Below, one piece after another: positions 30,597 to 40,975 of a stretch of DNA of 64,000 bases (the first letter of the stretch is position 1; every line of letters begins with the position of its first letter). The notes below the pieces were generated by a model. The model was not told the DNA's origin. It searched no databases and saw nothing but the letters and a program-made list of their open reading frames with translations. Source of the stretch: Anticarsia gemmatalis (lineage: Eukaryota > Arthropoda > Insecta > Lepidoptera > Erebidae); contig NC_134775.1 of NCBI RefSeq assembly GCF_050436995.1, forward strand, positions 7,231,124 to 7,295,123, read 5' to 3'. The translations under genes and the position numbers were made by a program.

Positions 30597-32520
30597 ACGT
30601 GCACAACTTTTGGATCGTCCCGACGATCAGCGGAATCGGATCCCGGTGCTCCAGCAATGCGGCCAGTACCTGCTGGAGCATGCCGATGACGGTGACCATA
30701 TTGGGATCCAGCGCGCCAGTCCTGGGCACCGTGGCGGCCCTCCGCAGCGGCTGGGGTTGGTGGCTGGCTTCGGGCTCAGGTCTCTTCTTCATCTGCTTCT
30801 GTTGTTGTTGTTGATCCTGTTGCTGATGTTGTTGCTGATGTTGTTGCTGCTGTTGTTGCTGCTGGGCGGGCGGGCGCCGCGACGCCGGTGCCGGCTGTAC
30901 GGAGCTCGGCGCTTGCTGCGGTGCGGCGTGCGGCTTCTTTGCGCCGCGCTTTCTGCGGCAGCGGCGGGATGGTCCGGAGGGTGCTGTGGCTGCGTTCGCC
31001 GCGGCCATGAGGGAGCCAGGGGCGTTGTCCTCCCTCAGGTCGGCGGCAGGTATTTTCCTCGCGGAGGGTGCGGAGGTGCGCGCGACTGTGCCCGCCTTCT
31101 TGTTGCGGGCCTCACGCTTGAAGGCGGGACAGGCGATGTTGTTCGCCGTGTGGGCACCTCCGCAGTTGGCGCAGGTCGGCGGCTCCTCCCGCGGGCGCGC
31201 GCAGTCTCGCGCGGCGTGCTCCTCCCCACAACGCACACAGGCGAGGCGCCTGTGGCAGTTGTGCGAGGAGTGTCTAAATCCCTGGCAACGGTGGCACTGG
31301 GCGGGACCCTTCTTGCCCCGCCAGGCCTCGATCTTCACGCCGGGCATATAGAGGAGCTCCGTGATCTCATATATGCCCGGCACTGTGTCCTTAGTGCGCG
31401 CCAGCTGCGCGAAGTATAGGCAGCCGGGTCGTCCTTGGCGGGCCTGGATCGGCCGCACGTGTTCCGGGGTGAAGCCACGCGCCGTCAGCTCCTCGACGAT
31501 GAGCTCCGGTGGCGTGTCCACGGGTAGCCTCCTGATGGCCATCTTCAGGCTGCGCTCCTCCGAGAGGGAGTAGGAGAACCATTACAGGTTCTCCTTGGTT
31601 GCCAAAGTCGTTAGGTACCGCTGAGTGATGCGGTACTCCTCGGCAGACTTTGGCAGGAATCTCACCCCCTTCCCGTAGGGTCTCCCATTGGGCGCGTGGC
31701 CCAGACGCTCCTTGAGGGCCCTGAAGTGAGTGGGCCAGTCAGGGAGCGCCTCCACCACCAGAGGCGGGTAGCGGGGGGGCGGTCGGCTTCTCGGAGGAGG
31801 CGGTGGCGGCGGTGGCTGCGGCGGCGTTGGACGTCCCGGCTGCAGTCTTCGGCGCTGCGGTGACAGTGGGTGCGGCGGCAGAGGCCATGGCTGCATATGA
31901 GGGGCCCGCCACATCCATGGGCGAGCCCCTGCGGGTGCTCTGTGTCGCCGCCTGCACAGGTGGTACAGAGGGCGGCGTGGTGAACAATGCCGCACGCTTC
32001 TCCGTAGCAGGCGGCGAAGTAAAGTCGTCTGGGGGCGACGCGGGAGGCGGTGCGGGAGAGCGGGGGGCCGCTCACGGCGGCGCGTCCCTGATGCGCGGGT
32101 CCCTCCTGGGGAGCGGAGAGACAGCATGGGCGGGCGACGGCGGAGGCCAGGCGGCGTCCGCGCGGTGGTCCTGCGCGGAGACAGTTGTTGAACCCCTTCC
32201 CGGCGTTGGTGTTGCCGGGGTGGAGCGCGGAGAGGGGGCGAAGTATGCCTCACCCGCTCCTGGTGCCGGAGCTAGCGGCGTCGGCGTCGGGCTGCGTGGT
32301 GGGCTGCGCGGCGGATTATTCGGAGGTCTGGCGTTTTCTGCCTGACCCGATGCCAGCACACGGTCCAGTATTGCGCGCGCGTTACCGCTGGAGCGTGTGG
32401 GTGCGCGCTTTCCGACACCGGGCGACTGCGCAGGCTGCGGGCGCGTCGGCTTCCGGGCCGAGGGAGGTACCGGCGGAGGTGTTCGCGGCATTGCGGTGGC
32501 GGTCGGCGAGTGCTAACCAC
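30583..32520 (-). pseudogene. Jockey ORF1 (gag-like, PRE/C2HC and three CCHC knuckles)
   Basis: The C-terminal frame (30583-31542) has MAIRRLPVDTPPELIVEEL, LYFAQLARTKDT (PRE-C2HC type domain), then zinc knuckles CHRCQGFRHSSHNC, CVRCGEEHAARDC and CANCGGAHTANNIAC, and a Gln-rich run near 30800-30860. The same frame continues upstream (ALPDWPTHFRALKERLG) past an in-frame TAA near 31578. Farther upstream the Pro/Ala-rich N terminus lies in other frames, with a break at a run of 7 G (31773-31779) and a stop near 32072. It is a nucleic-acid-binding capsid-like protein. Confidence 0.85.
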
Positions 32521-32689
32521 TCGCCGATCCCTCCGGCGCTAAGCACCCAACGCACCGAACCCCCGGGGCTTGCCGCTGGTGGCAGACCGGGGGCCGAGGC
32601 GGCGGAGTGCCGCGCGTGGTCCGGATGCCTAACGATTCGGCGCAGGTTGCACTCGCCGAGGTCGCAGGCTGACTGGATTAATTTTAACA

Positions 32690-33852
32690 AAATATATGTA
32701 TCAGAGTAATTACACATGTCCAGAAATATAAAATGAAATAATTGCAACATAACATTATTTGGCAAGGTAACAATAATTCATAGAAATAGTAAATAATGAT
32801 AAATTAATACAGAATTAGAAATTAGAATATAGAAATAAAATCATATTATGGATCTCAATGTCAAATAATTACTTGTTATCATTAAGGAATTCGTCAATGG
32901 TAAAATTAAATGTCTCTAGTTATATTAAATTAAAAAAAAAAACGCAAGGTCAGAATAGAAATGTCAACTTAGAATTTATCATTAAAGAATTCGTCAATGG
33001 TATAATAACATTTTTCTTGTAATAAATATCGTAACGTTTTCTTAAACTGAATTATAGATAAATCTTTTATTGCATTTGGTAACTTATTAAATATTTTTGG
33101 GGCCATACAAAGTATACTTTTATGCATTAAGGCGGTCTTTGAAGGACGAACACATAATTCATGTCTGTACTCTTTTCTTATAGTTTTGTATCGCTGTTCA
33201 GATACTTTTCTAAATAAATACATATTCCTTTTGACATAAAAAGCAGTTTCAAAAATGTATAAACAAGGTAAAGTCAATATTCTTAACGATAGGAAATAAG
33301 GTTTACAGCTTTCAGTTATGTCTATACCGATAATAGCCCTAATGCATCTTTTTTGTGATTTAAACACCGTTTCTTTATTGCAGGAGTTGCCCCAGAACAT
33401 AACTCCGTAGCGTAATATAGAATCGACATATCCATAATATGCAGTAACTGCCGCTGCTTGATTCACAACTTTTTTTGATTTGTACAATGCAAAAGCAAAT
33501 TTACTGACCTTTTTAACCAATAAGGAAGTGTGTTGTTTCCAATTAAGTTGATTGTCGATTGTTAAGCCTAAAAATTTAATATTTGGAACTTCTTCTATAT
33601 TCTCATTCTGAAATATTGCATTTAGTTTCGAATAAGCTGCTCTTTGACGGAAATTCATAAGTTTTGTTTTATTTAAATTTATAATTAAGTTATTCTGTTC
33701 TAACCAGTTAACGGCTTGGTCCAATGCATTGATTATGTCAGTCTCAAAGTCCATATTATTAATGTCACGTTTAACAATTAAAGTGCTATCGTCAGCAAAC
33801 AATGTCATAGGATAGGGTATATTCCGGGGAAAGTCATTTATATATATTAGAA
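32690..33852 (-). pseudogene. LINE-E2, C-terminal part of ORF2 and 3' UTR
   Basis: On the minus strand the frame (from about 33850, Met at 33808) begins inside the RT just before the catalytic box: FLIYINDFPRN, then LFADDSTLIV (FADD). NNLIINLNKTKLMNF, KFLGLTIDNQLNW and a C terminus ending in ...EKCYYTIDEFFNDKF follow. It matches LINE-E1. The N-terminal rest of this LINE is at 39913-42760. About 45-50 residues, including GVPQGSVLGPLL, are missing between the halves. The 3' UTR holds a short tandem duplication (ATCATTAA(A/G)GAATTCGTC at 32878 and 32977). Confidence 0.85.
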
Positions 33853-34105
33853 ACTAGCTGACCCGTGCAACTTCGCTTGCGTCACATAAGAGAGAATCCG
33901 TCATCCCGTTTTTGTAACATATCTCGTTACTACTCCGCACCTTTTGGTCGTAGCGTGATGATGTATAGCCTATAGCCTTCTTCAATAAATAGGCTATCTA
34001 ACACCGAAAGAATTTTTCAAATCGGATCAGTAGTTCCTGAGATTAGCGCGTTCAAACAAACAAACAAACAAACAAACTCTTCAGCTTTATAATATTATAT
34101 TCCTC
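33853..34105 (+). mobile_element. Short retroposon with (AAAC)n, copy 2
   Basis: This plus-strand copy of the repeat at 17881-18145 starts ACTAGCTGACCCGTGCAACT, has GGATCAGTAGTTCCTGAG, then (AAAC)n, CTCTTCAGC and TTTATAATATTATAT. Its AT-rich tail leads directly into the (TATTA)n satellite, suggesting the satellite grew from the tail. Confidence 0.75.
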
Positions 34106-34282
34106 GATTCCTCGATTATATATTATATTATATTATATTATATTATATTATATTATATTATATTATATTATATTATATTATATTATATTATATTATATTA
34201 TATTATATTATATTATATTATATTATATTATATTATATTATATTATATTATATTATATTATATTATATTATATTATATTATA
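34106..34282. repeat. (TATTA)n microsatellite, ~165 bp
   Basis: After two CCTCGATT repeats, a pure (ATATT)n pentamer array runs to 34282, then changes to the (TTTA)n tail of LINE-G. It is non-coding. Confidence 0.95.
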
Positions 34283-34446
34283 TTTATTTATTTATTTATT
34301 TATTTTTATTTATTTATTTTACATGTTAAAACGGTTATCACATAACCAATTACAATAATAGTAGTTTAAACACAATCACATGACTATTAAAAATGAAAAT
34401 AAAAAATCTCTTAATTGAATGGATATAAAGCAAAAATAATAACAAA

Positions 34447-36447
34447 TTACAAACTTTCACAAAAACTTAAACATATAGTCTTAACAATATTGAATGTATC
34501 TGCAAATATATCACAGTTCGGATAGGAATCCATGAGGCTGTTGAGAGCGGCCAGAACGCGAGGAACGGGAGACAATGCACGAGCCGTTGAACGGCACGCG
34601 GGTACGGCTAGGAGACGGTGCTTGCGACTTCGTAGGTAATGGTTTGGAACATACAATCGAATCAACTCATTGTGCAAATCAGGGGCGTCTATCATCCCTT
34701 TACATATTTTAGTCATGATGACAAGCTGATCTAAAGCTCTCCTGGTGTCGAGCATGTTGAATCCTAAACATCCTACCAAATATTTTGTTGGATATAAATA
34801 AGGGTAATATCCTAAAGTAGCTTTGTAAAGGAATCTTAGGAAAGCTTTTTGGACCTTTTCGAGTAGAAGTGCATATTTAGCCTCGTGTGGATTCCAGACA
34901 CAGGAGCTAGCTTCCAATTTACTTCTTACAAGGGTAGAATACAAAAGTTTTAAGGTATGCCCATTACGAAAATCTCTCGAGTTTCTTAAAACAAAACCCA
35001 GTCTCTTAAAGGACTCCCTAGCAACCGTAACAATATGATCGTGGAATGTCAGCTTCTGATCGAAAACAACACCCAAGTCTTTCATGGTTGATGACCTTGT
35101 AATAACGGAACCGTTAATTTTATATTCAAAGTGAATTGGATGCCGCTTTCGACCAAAAGACATGACAAAACACTTAGAGGAGTTAAACTTCATCTTGTTC
35201 TTGATTCCCCAATTGTAAATTGCGTCTATATCACTCTGGATACACTCACAATCCGAAACAGAATTGACATAGGCGTAAAGTTTTAGATCGTCTGCATACA
35301 AGAGACATTTTGCGTGTTTGGGTACAGTAGGTAGGTCATTAATCATTAGGAGAAACAGCAAGGGCCCGAGAATAGACCCCTGGCTCACACCAGAACGAGT
35401 GTGGTAAGTGCTGGATTCGTAAATTCCTAGTCTGACATACTGTTGGCGATCACGGAGATAATCAGCCAAAAGCCTAAGAAGGTTGGGACAAAAACCTAAA
35501 GCGTTAAGCTTTATGAGTAAGATGTCATTATTGACTCGATCAAATGCCTTGCAAAAATCAAAATAGAGCACGTCTACCTGCCGTCGCTCATCAATGTGCG
35601 CTGAGATGTACTCTGTCAAAGTCAGCAAGTTACTTTCCACAGATCTCTTGCATCTGAAACCATGTTGGGCGTTATGTAAATGTTTTTCTACTTGAGCATA
35701 TATAATTTTATGAAGCACATTTTCAAAAATTTTTGCAGGTGAACTAAGTATTGCTATAGGCCGATATTCTTCAACAGCGGTTTTGTTAGAGGTTTTAGGT
35801 ATAGGGGTTACACGTGATATTTTCCATTGAAGGGGGTATATTCCTGTTTTAAGTGTTAAATTAAATATATGGCATAAAACAGGAGCAAATGTTTTTTTTA
35901 GGTGTTTAAGAACAATGGGTGGTATGCTATCCGGACCTATAGAACCACTGACTTTTAACTTATTTATTCCATTTAAGACGTCATTGAGAGCAAACTGGAA
36001 AATGTTGATGTAATGATGGTTTTGAGTAACATCATTATTGCTAGCGTTAGCGGGATTTAACTTGGGCACATCTGACGAAATCACACTAGCAAAAAAGTCC
36101 GCAAAAGCTTTTGCAGCTGCAGCTCCACTATGACTGTCACCACGGTAGTTGACGCAAGGTTCAAACCCACCCTTCGATCGCAAACTGCATATGTGTCGCC
36201 AGAATTCACGTGGATTGATTTTTATGTTGTTTTCAACCCGTCTAAGATATATGTGGTATGCGGATGTAACGCGATGTTTTAACGAATTTCTTAGATCTGA
36301 AAAAGATTTGTAATCGTTGTGGCACTTAGATCGCTTCCAGATTGCGTGCAAAGTGTGCTTACGTTTGATATCTTTGGTTATATCAGCGGTGAACCAGACA
36401 GGATACCGCTTAGTGGCAATTCGTGATCGACGTTTTTGGGCACACAA
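34447..36447 (-). CDS. LINE-G ORF2, reverse transcriptase part
   Basis: This 666-codon frame has RT blocks in order: GSIGPDSIPPIVLK, YRPIAILSSPAKIFENVL, HGFRCKRSVESNL, YFDFCKAFDRVNND (catalytic Asp), SGVSQGSILGPLLFLL and LLYADDLKLYA (YADD). A C-terminal part follows with KDLGVVFDQKLTFHDHI, YSTLVRSKLEASSCVWNP and a long tail. No stops interrupt it. The first ~25 codons overlap the endonuclease frame, implying one frameshift near 36440. Confidence 0.88.
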   Translation of the reverse strand: MCAQKRRSRIATKRYPVWFTADITKDIKRKHTLHAIWKRSKCHNDYKSFSDLRNSLKHRVTSAYHIYLRRVENNIKINPREFWRHICSLRSKGGFEPCVNYRGDSHSGAAAAKAFADFFASVISSDVPKLNPANASNNDVTQNHHYINIFQFALNDVLNGINKLKVSGSIGPDSIPPIVLKHLKKTFAPVLCHIFNLTLKTGIYPLQWKISRVTPIPKTSNKTAVEEYRPIAILSSPAKIFENVLHKIIYAQVEKHLHNAQHGFRCKRSVESNLLTLTEYISAHIDERRQVDVLYFDFCKAFDRVNNDILLIKLNALGFCPNLLRLLADYLRDRQQYVRLGIYESSTYHTRSGVSQGSILGPLLFLLMINDLPTVPKHAKCLLYADDLKLYAYVNSVSDCECIQSDIDAIYNWGIKNKMKFNSSKCFVMSFGRKRHPIHFEYKINGSVITRSSTMKDLGVVFDQKLTFHDHIVTVARESFKRLGFVLRNSRDFRNGHTLKLLYSTLVRSKLEASSCVWNPHEAKYALLLEKVQKAFLRFLYKATLGYYPYLYPTKYLVGCLGFNMLDTRRALDQLVIMTKICKGMIDAPDLHNELIRLYVPNHYLRSRKHRLLAVPACRSTARALSPVPRVLAALNSLMDSYPNCDIFADTFNIVKTICLSFCESL

Positions 36448-37198
36448 ACATCAAAAATCTTGTAAATTGTATCATAAAATATATTGACAGCATTAGGAAC
36501 GTCTATAGCTTGTAATACAGGCTCCCAAGATGTCTCTGATAATAATAAATAAAGCTGTTCATAATTACATTTCATGAAGTTCCAATCTGTGGCAGGGTTG
36601 ATGTTGCTCGGCGCCATAATATTTGAACAATGAGCTGATATGATTTTTATCTCTACTGCTAGCGGAGGATGATAAGCATCGGGATGAATGATACTATCCG
36701 CGTCAGTCACAGAAACCTCATGAATACCTTCCCGAACCAGAACGACATCCAACTTTCCACCGTAAACATTAAAAATATCATTTTTATCCACAAGTGAACA
36801 ATATGAAAGAAAGTAGCAGTAATAATTAGCAATATTTGTGGATGCGCTTTTTAAATTAAGATCACCCATTATGACTACAATACCTTTAAAGTTAAGTAAA
36901 AAACTTTCGGTTTTACAGAACCAACACATATACTCCTCGTCACTGGCACTCGGTTTAACATACACGACACACACCAAGAATGCTAGTCCATGAAACGTAA
37001 AGGTCGCCCATAGATCTTCACCACTATCAGTTTCATAGTCGCGTCTCCTGCGCAAAACGATCGGAGATTGCGCCGCCAGGAGAACACCTCCACAAGGTGT
37101 ATTTCTGTCACGCCGCAAGATGTTCCAGTCGCCGCTTTCGAGTTCTGAGTCCATGACAGAAGCGTCGAGGAATGTTTCGGTTACAGCAACATTTGCTG
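36378..37198 (-). pseudogene. LINE-G ORF2, endonuclease part lacking its N terminus
   Basis: From about 37198 the frame reads VAVTETFLDASVMDSEL (the TET block with catalytic Glu), CGGVLLAAQ, VYVKPSASDEEY, VIMGDLNLKSAS, LDVVLVREG and DAYHPPLAVEI. The usual opening block (QNxRGLRxK) should precede TET by about 30-40 residues but is absent; ORF1 ends right there. So a small deletion fused the end of ORF1 to mid-endonuclease. The frame breaks before the RT near 36400. Confidence 0.8.
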
Positions 37199-38338
37199 TT
37201 ATTGTTGTGCAGTGGTCGAATTACGAAAGGGCTGGCTAGATGTCAAGTTTTGATCCTGATCCATTGTCCTGTTGGTGGAGATATTCTTCCTATAGTTAAC
37301 CCAAGGCTTAATTTTCGCGTTTATCGGCCAGACATCCGTAGAGTATATCTTGTCGAAGTGTAATGCAGTGACACCAATTTTGTACGACTTATAGTTCCCA
37401 CGAGCAGTCAACTCTTCTACCGAACAGTTCGCCGTAGGACACAACTGAGCAAGATACTGACGAACTTCATTCACGTCTGAGGCCATGTTCCATAGATGGA
37501 AATATTTGCGAATCTCCATAGCCTTTAGGTTGATCGCTAGAGGGTCCGCCGTTCCATGCAGTGGTTGACGGCGCTGCCTATTGTTACGCTTACCCACGAG
37601 TGTCCACTCGGTTTCACTTTGACTATTATTATTCCCTTCGTAAATCATTGTGGGGGCTGAGTTGAGCAATGTTTGATTCGCAGGTTCTGTGTTATTAGTT
37701 GTTTGTTGTTGAGAGGCTTGGCTTGGAGAAAGGCGTTGCGCCTTGGTGCTATTAGGTATCGCCTTCTGTGTGATTCTTGCCGGTTTGGTTGTTGTAATTA
37801 TTGAGGAAATGGACTTACCCTCAGCTCGGGGGAATTGCTCAATTTGGACATCTCCTTTCTCATACTTTTCGAGCCTGCCATTTAACTGTTCAACCTGAAA
37901 GGCATATTTTTCTAGTTTATCCTCATGGTTGTTTATTAATAATAAAGCCTTTGTAAGTAGTTCTTTAAGACCAGACATCTCGGAGCGTAGAGCATGGATC
38001 TCAGGTGCGAGCTCAATACCTCTCGGATCATTCATGTCACAGGTTGCAGAAGCTGCGAATGAAGTTTTCTTCCGAAGTGTTACATTGGAGTGTTGATTTA
38101 AACCGACTGGTGTGAAAGAGTTGTCTCCCCTCTTCTTTATAGCGCATTGACATTCGGGGCAGATCCATGTATCGATGTCCACGGTTTCAAGACTAGTTAT
38201 TCCAATGCATACTAGGTGATACAACTTGCTGCAATTCTCACGTGAGCAACGGAGACCTCCCTCGTCATCACTCATTATATTACGGCAAGCACAACAGTTC
38301 ATTTTGACGTAAGCCGGATAGCAAGCAGGGATGAACAA
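37199..38338 (-). CDS. LINE-G ORF1 with PHD finger and coiled coil
   Basis: Residues ~15-62 form a PHD-type Cys4-His-Cys3 finger: CCACRNIM, LRCSRENCSKLYHLVC and WICPEC. Residues ~130-165 form a heptad-like coiled coil (LLINNHEDKLEKYAFQVEQL). A low-complexity Ser/Thr/Asn region and a C-terminal block (IRKYFHLWNMASDVNEVRQYL, then YKSYKIGV) follow. PHD fingers in ORF1 are known from some CR1-group LINEs and may bind histone tails. The frame is intact. Confidence 0.82.
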   Translation of the reverse strand: MFIPACYPAYVKMNCCACRNIMSDDEGGLRCSRENCSKLYHLVCIGITSLETVDIDTWICPECQCAIKKRGDNSFTPVGLNQHSNVTLRKKTSFAASATCDMNDPRGIELAPEIHALRSEMSGLKELLTKALLLINNHEDKLEKYAFQVEQLNGRLEKYEKGDVQIEQFPRAEGKSISSIITTTKPARITQKAIPNSTKAQRLSPSQASQQQTTNNTEPANQTLLNSAPTMIYEGNNNSQSETEWTLVGKRNNRQRRQPLHGTADPLAINLKAMEIRKYFHLWNMASDVNEVRQYLAQLCPTANCSVEELTARGNYKSYKIGVTALHFDKIYSTDVWPINAKIKPWVNYRKNISTNRTMDQDQNLTSSQPFRNSTTAQQ

Positions 38339-38339
38339 A

Positions 38340-38710
38340 CTTTAAATTATTATGTAATTATGATACACAATAGCAGAGTGAATCACTGCGTCAGGTGTTA
38401 CGTGCGAAAACGAGCGAGTATCTGTGCGAGAGGGACAGCAACAGCGGCGGCGACGTGCCGGGCGGAGCAAGCGGCTAGCGCAGGCGTCTGGTGTTTGACC
38501 GTTTGCAAAATTTTGAAATTGTTTTGTTTATAACTTCACTTACGGCGCACGGATTTAAGTCAAATCACTTTGTTTAGAGAAAACAATGCATAAACAACAC
38601 GGAATGGTAAATGTTGTGCGGAATCACTAACTTTTAACTACTTTTAACAATAAATTATCTGAGACAATCAGACGAGAATGTTGCCTGCATGGGCACCGCG
38701 GCGCAACATT
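38340..38710 (-). promoter_or_regulatory. LINE-G 5' UTR / probable internal promoter region
   Basis: About 370 bp upstream of ORF1, with a GC-rich block (38420-38500) and no open frame. Full-length LINEs carry their promoter here; I see no certain initiator or downstream element. It ends at the satellite, with GGCACCGCGGCGCAAC at the joint. Confidence 0.4.
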
Positions 38711-38716
38711 ATATTA

Positions 38717-39912
38717 TATTACATTACATTACATTACATTACATTACATTACATTACATTACATTACATTACATTACATTACATTACATTACATTACATT
38801 ACATTACATTACATTACATTACATTACATTACATTACATTACATTACATTACATTACATTACATTACATTACATTACATTACATTACATTACATTACATT
38901 ACATTACATTACATTACATTACATTACATTACATTACATTACATTACATTACATTACATTACATTACATTACATTACATTACATTACATTACATTACATT
39001 ACATTACATTACATTACATTACATTACATTACATTACATTACATTACATTACATTACATTACATTACATTACATTACATTACATTACATTACATTACATT
39101 ACATTACATTACATTACATTACATTACATTACATTACATTACATTACATTACATTACATTACATTACATTACATTACATTACATTACATTACATTACATT
39201 ACATTACATTACATTACATTACATTACATTACATTACATTACATTACATTACATTACATTACATTACATTACATTACATTACATTACATTACATTACATT
39301 ACATTACATTACATTACATTACATTACATTACATTACATTACATTACATTACATTACATTACATTACATTACATTACATTACATTACATTACATTACATT
39401 ACATTACATTACATTACATTACATTACATTACATTACATTACATTACATTACATTACATTACATTACATTACATTACATTACATTACATTACATTACATT
39501 ACATTACATTACATTACATTACATTACATTACATTACATTACATTACATTACATTACATTACATTACATTACATTACATTACATTACATTACATTACATT
39601 ACATTACATTACATTACATTACATTACATTACATTACATTACATTACATTACATTACATTACATTACATTACATTACATTACATTACATTACATTACATT
39701 ACATTACATTACATTACATTACATTACATTACATTACATTACATTACATTACATTACATTACATTACATTACATTACATTACATTTCATTACATTACATT
39801 ACATTACATTACATTACATTACATTACATTACATTACATTACATTACATTACATTACATTACATTACATTACATTACATTACATTACATTACATTACATT
39901 ACATTACATTAC
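38717..39912. repeat. (ATTAC)n satellite, about 240 units
   Basis: This is 1.2 kb of almost perfect ACATT pentamers, preceded by two ATATT variants that match the (TATTA)n array on the other side of LINE-G. I saw one internal substitution (A to T at 39786). A five-base unit is open in all frames on this strand, which gives a false 421-codon ORF (YITLH repeats). Confidence 0.98.
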
Positions 39913-40975
39913 AGTGTTCTATTTTTTAAATAAGAATTTATGAGTGCCAACACATTACCCCTTATACCGTAGGCATTTAATTTACTCAGCAGTAGGTCAT
40001 GGTTGACCAGGTCAAATGCCTTGGTCATATCCATATATACTGCTGATATTGGGATTCTATCATTCGTGTTAGCTGTGATGTCATTAAGAAAGTCATATAT
40101 TGCCATATTTATCGAATGACCTTTCCTAAATCCTTTTTGTTCTTTAACAAGTATATTATGTTTGTTCAAATATCCATCTATGGATCTATAGATCCACTTT
40201 TCGAATATCTTGGATATTATTGGAATAAGAGCTATGGGCCTGTAATTTTTAATGTCTTTCGTATCGTCTTTTTTAAATAAAGGGTTAATTATTGTAGGTT
40301 TAAGCTTATCAGGGTAGATCCCAGATTCAATACTTAAATTTATTATGTAGCTAAGAGGATCAGATATTACTTCTGCTACATACTTTAAGACCTTTGTCAA
40401 AATATCATCGTATCCTACACTATTTTTATTTTTTAAATCTTTTATAATTCTATTTACTTCATCTGATATGATAGGAGCTAAAAACTTTGACTGTGTACAG
40501 AAATTTATTTTATTGTCAGTCAGTCGTGTAGAACCTGAAGATAGTTTTTCTGCTTGGTCTATGAAGTAGTCGTTAAACGCATTTGCTATGTCTTTGGGTG
40601 TAGTGAATTGAGCTCCGTCATAATTTATCTCTGTAATGCACTCTGGAGGAGAGTTACTTCTGTTTTCATTGATTATTTTCCATGTCATTTTCGATTTATT
40701 ATACGCAGTTATGATTTTGTGGTTATTTTTTGCTAATTGAGTCAATTTTATTATTTTCTTAAGTCGAGCTGAATATTCTTTTAGTTTCGTCACATTTGTC
40801 TTTATTGGATTTAATCTATGATGCCACAAAAGCTGTCTTTTTCTTTGGCTACATCGTCTAATACGAGGTGTTAACCAATTAGGATTCTGAATTAATTTTC
40901 TTTTTTTTGATATAATGGGGAAACATAAATTGTAAAATAATTGGAACATTACTAAAAAGTTGTTATATGCTACAT
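39909..40975 (-). pseudogene. LINE-E2 ORF2, linker and RT fingers/palm start
   Basis: A 346-codon frame: linker (ANAFNDYFIDQAEKL), KNSVGYDDILTKVLKYV, PLFKKDDTKDIKNYRPIALI, KGFRKGHSINMAIYDFL and VYMDMTKAFDLVNHD (catalytic Asp). It ends at INSYLKNRTL where the satellite starts. The remaining RT (from FLIYIND) is 6 kb away at 33850. It aligns along its length with LINE-E1. A frame break separates it from the endonuclease. Confidence 0.85.

Larger units (their letters stand above)
27617..32668 (-). mobile_element. Jockey-type LINE, GC-rich, nearly full length
   Basis: Minus-strand order: ORF1 (about 32520 to 30583), ORF2 endonuclease (30596-29694), RT (29940-27904), 3' UTR (to ~27617). ORF1 and ORF2 overlap by about 14 bp. 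The GC content is far above that of the surroundings. The 3' UTR has a CCGCCTGCAGATACAGGCGG hairpin-like word near 27660. There is no poly-A at the joint with the Tc1 relic, so the 3' end may be clipped. Confidence 0.8.
34283..38710 (-). mobile_element. LINE-G: nearly complete LINE with PHD-finger ORF1
   Basis: In minus orientation: 5' UTR (38710-38340), ORF1 (38338-37199), ORF2 (37198-34447), 3' UTR and an (AAAT)n tail (34283-34320). It is flanked on both sides by pentamer satellites, (TATTA)n and (ATTAC)n. This suggests insertion into a satellite stretch that already split LINE-E2. The N-terminal part of the endonuclease is missing. Confidence 0.8.

Noticed and set aside
30790..30865. Trinucleotide (GTT/GCT) expansion as a disease-type repeat
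   Set aside because: It encodes the Gln-rich tail of the Jockey ORF1 on the minus strand, normal for such proteins.
30454..31419. 321-codon plus-strand ORF, Leu/Gly/Arg-rich
   Set aside because: It is the antisense shadow of the GC-rich Jockey ORF1, whose zinc knuckles are clear on the other strand.
31803..32345. 180-codon plus-strand ORF rich in Ala and Gly
   Set aside because: Antisense of the Pro/Ala-rich ORF1 N terminus; high GC keeps frames open by chance.
34106..34282. CRISPR-like repeat array
   Set aside because: Simple pentamer microsatellite without spacers, in a eukaryotic genome.
38678..39943. 421-codon ORF of YITLH repeats
   Set aside because: A pentamer satellite without stops is open in all frames; this is not a gene.
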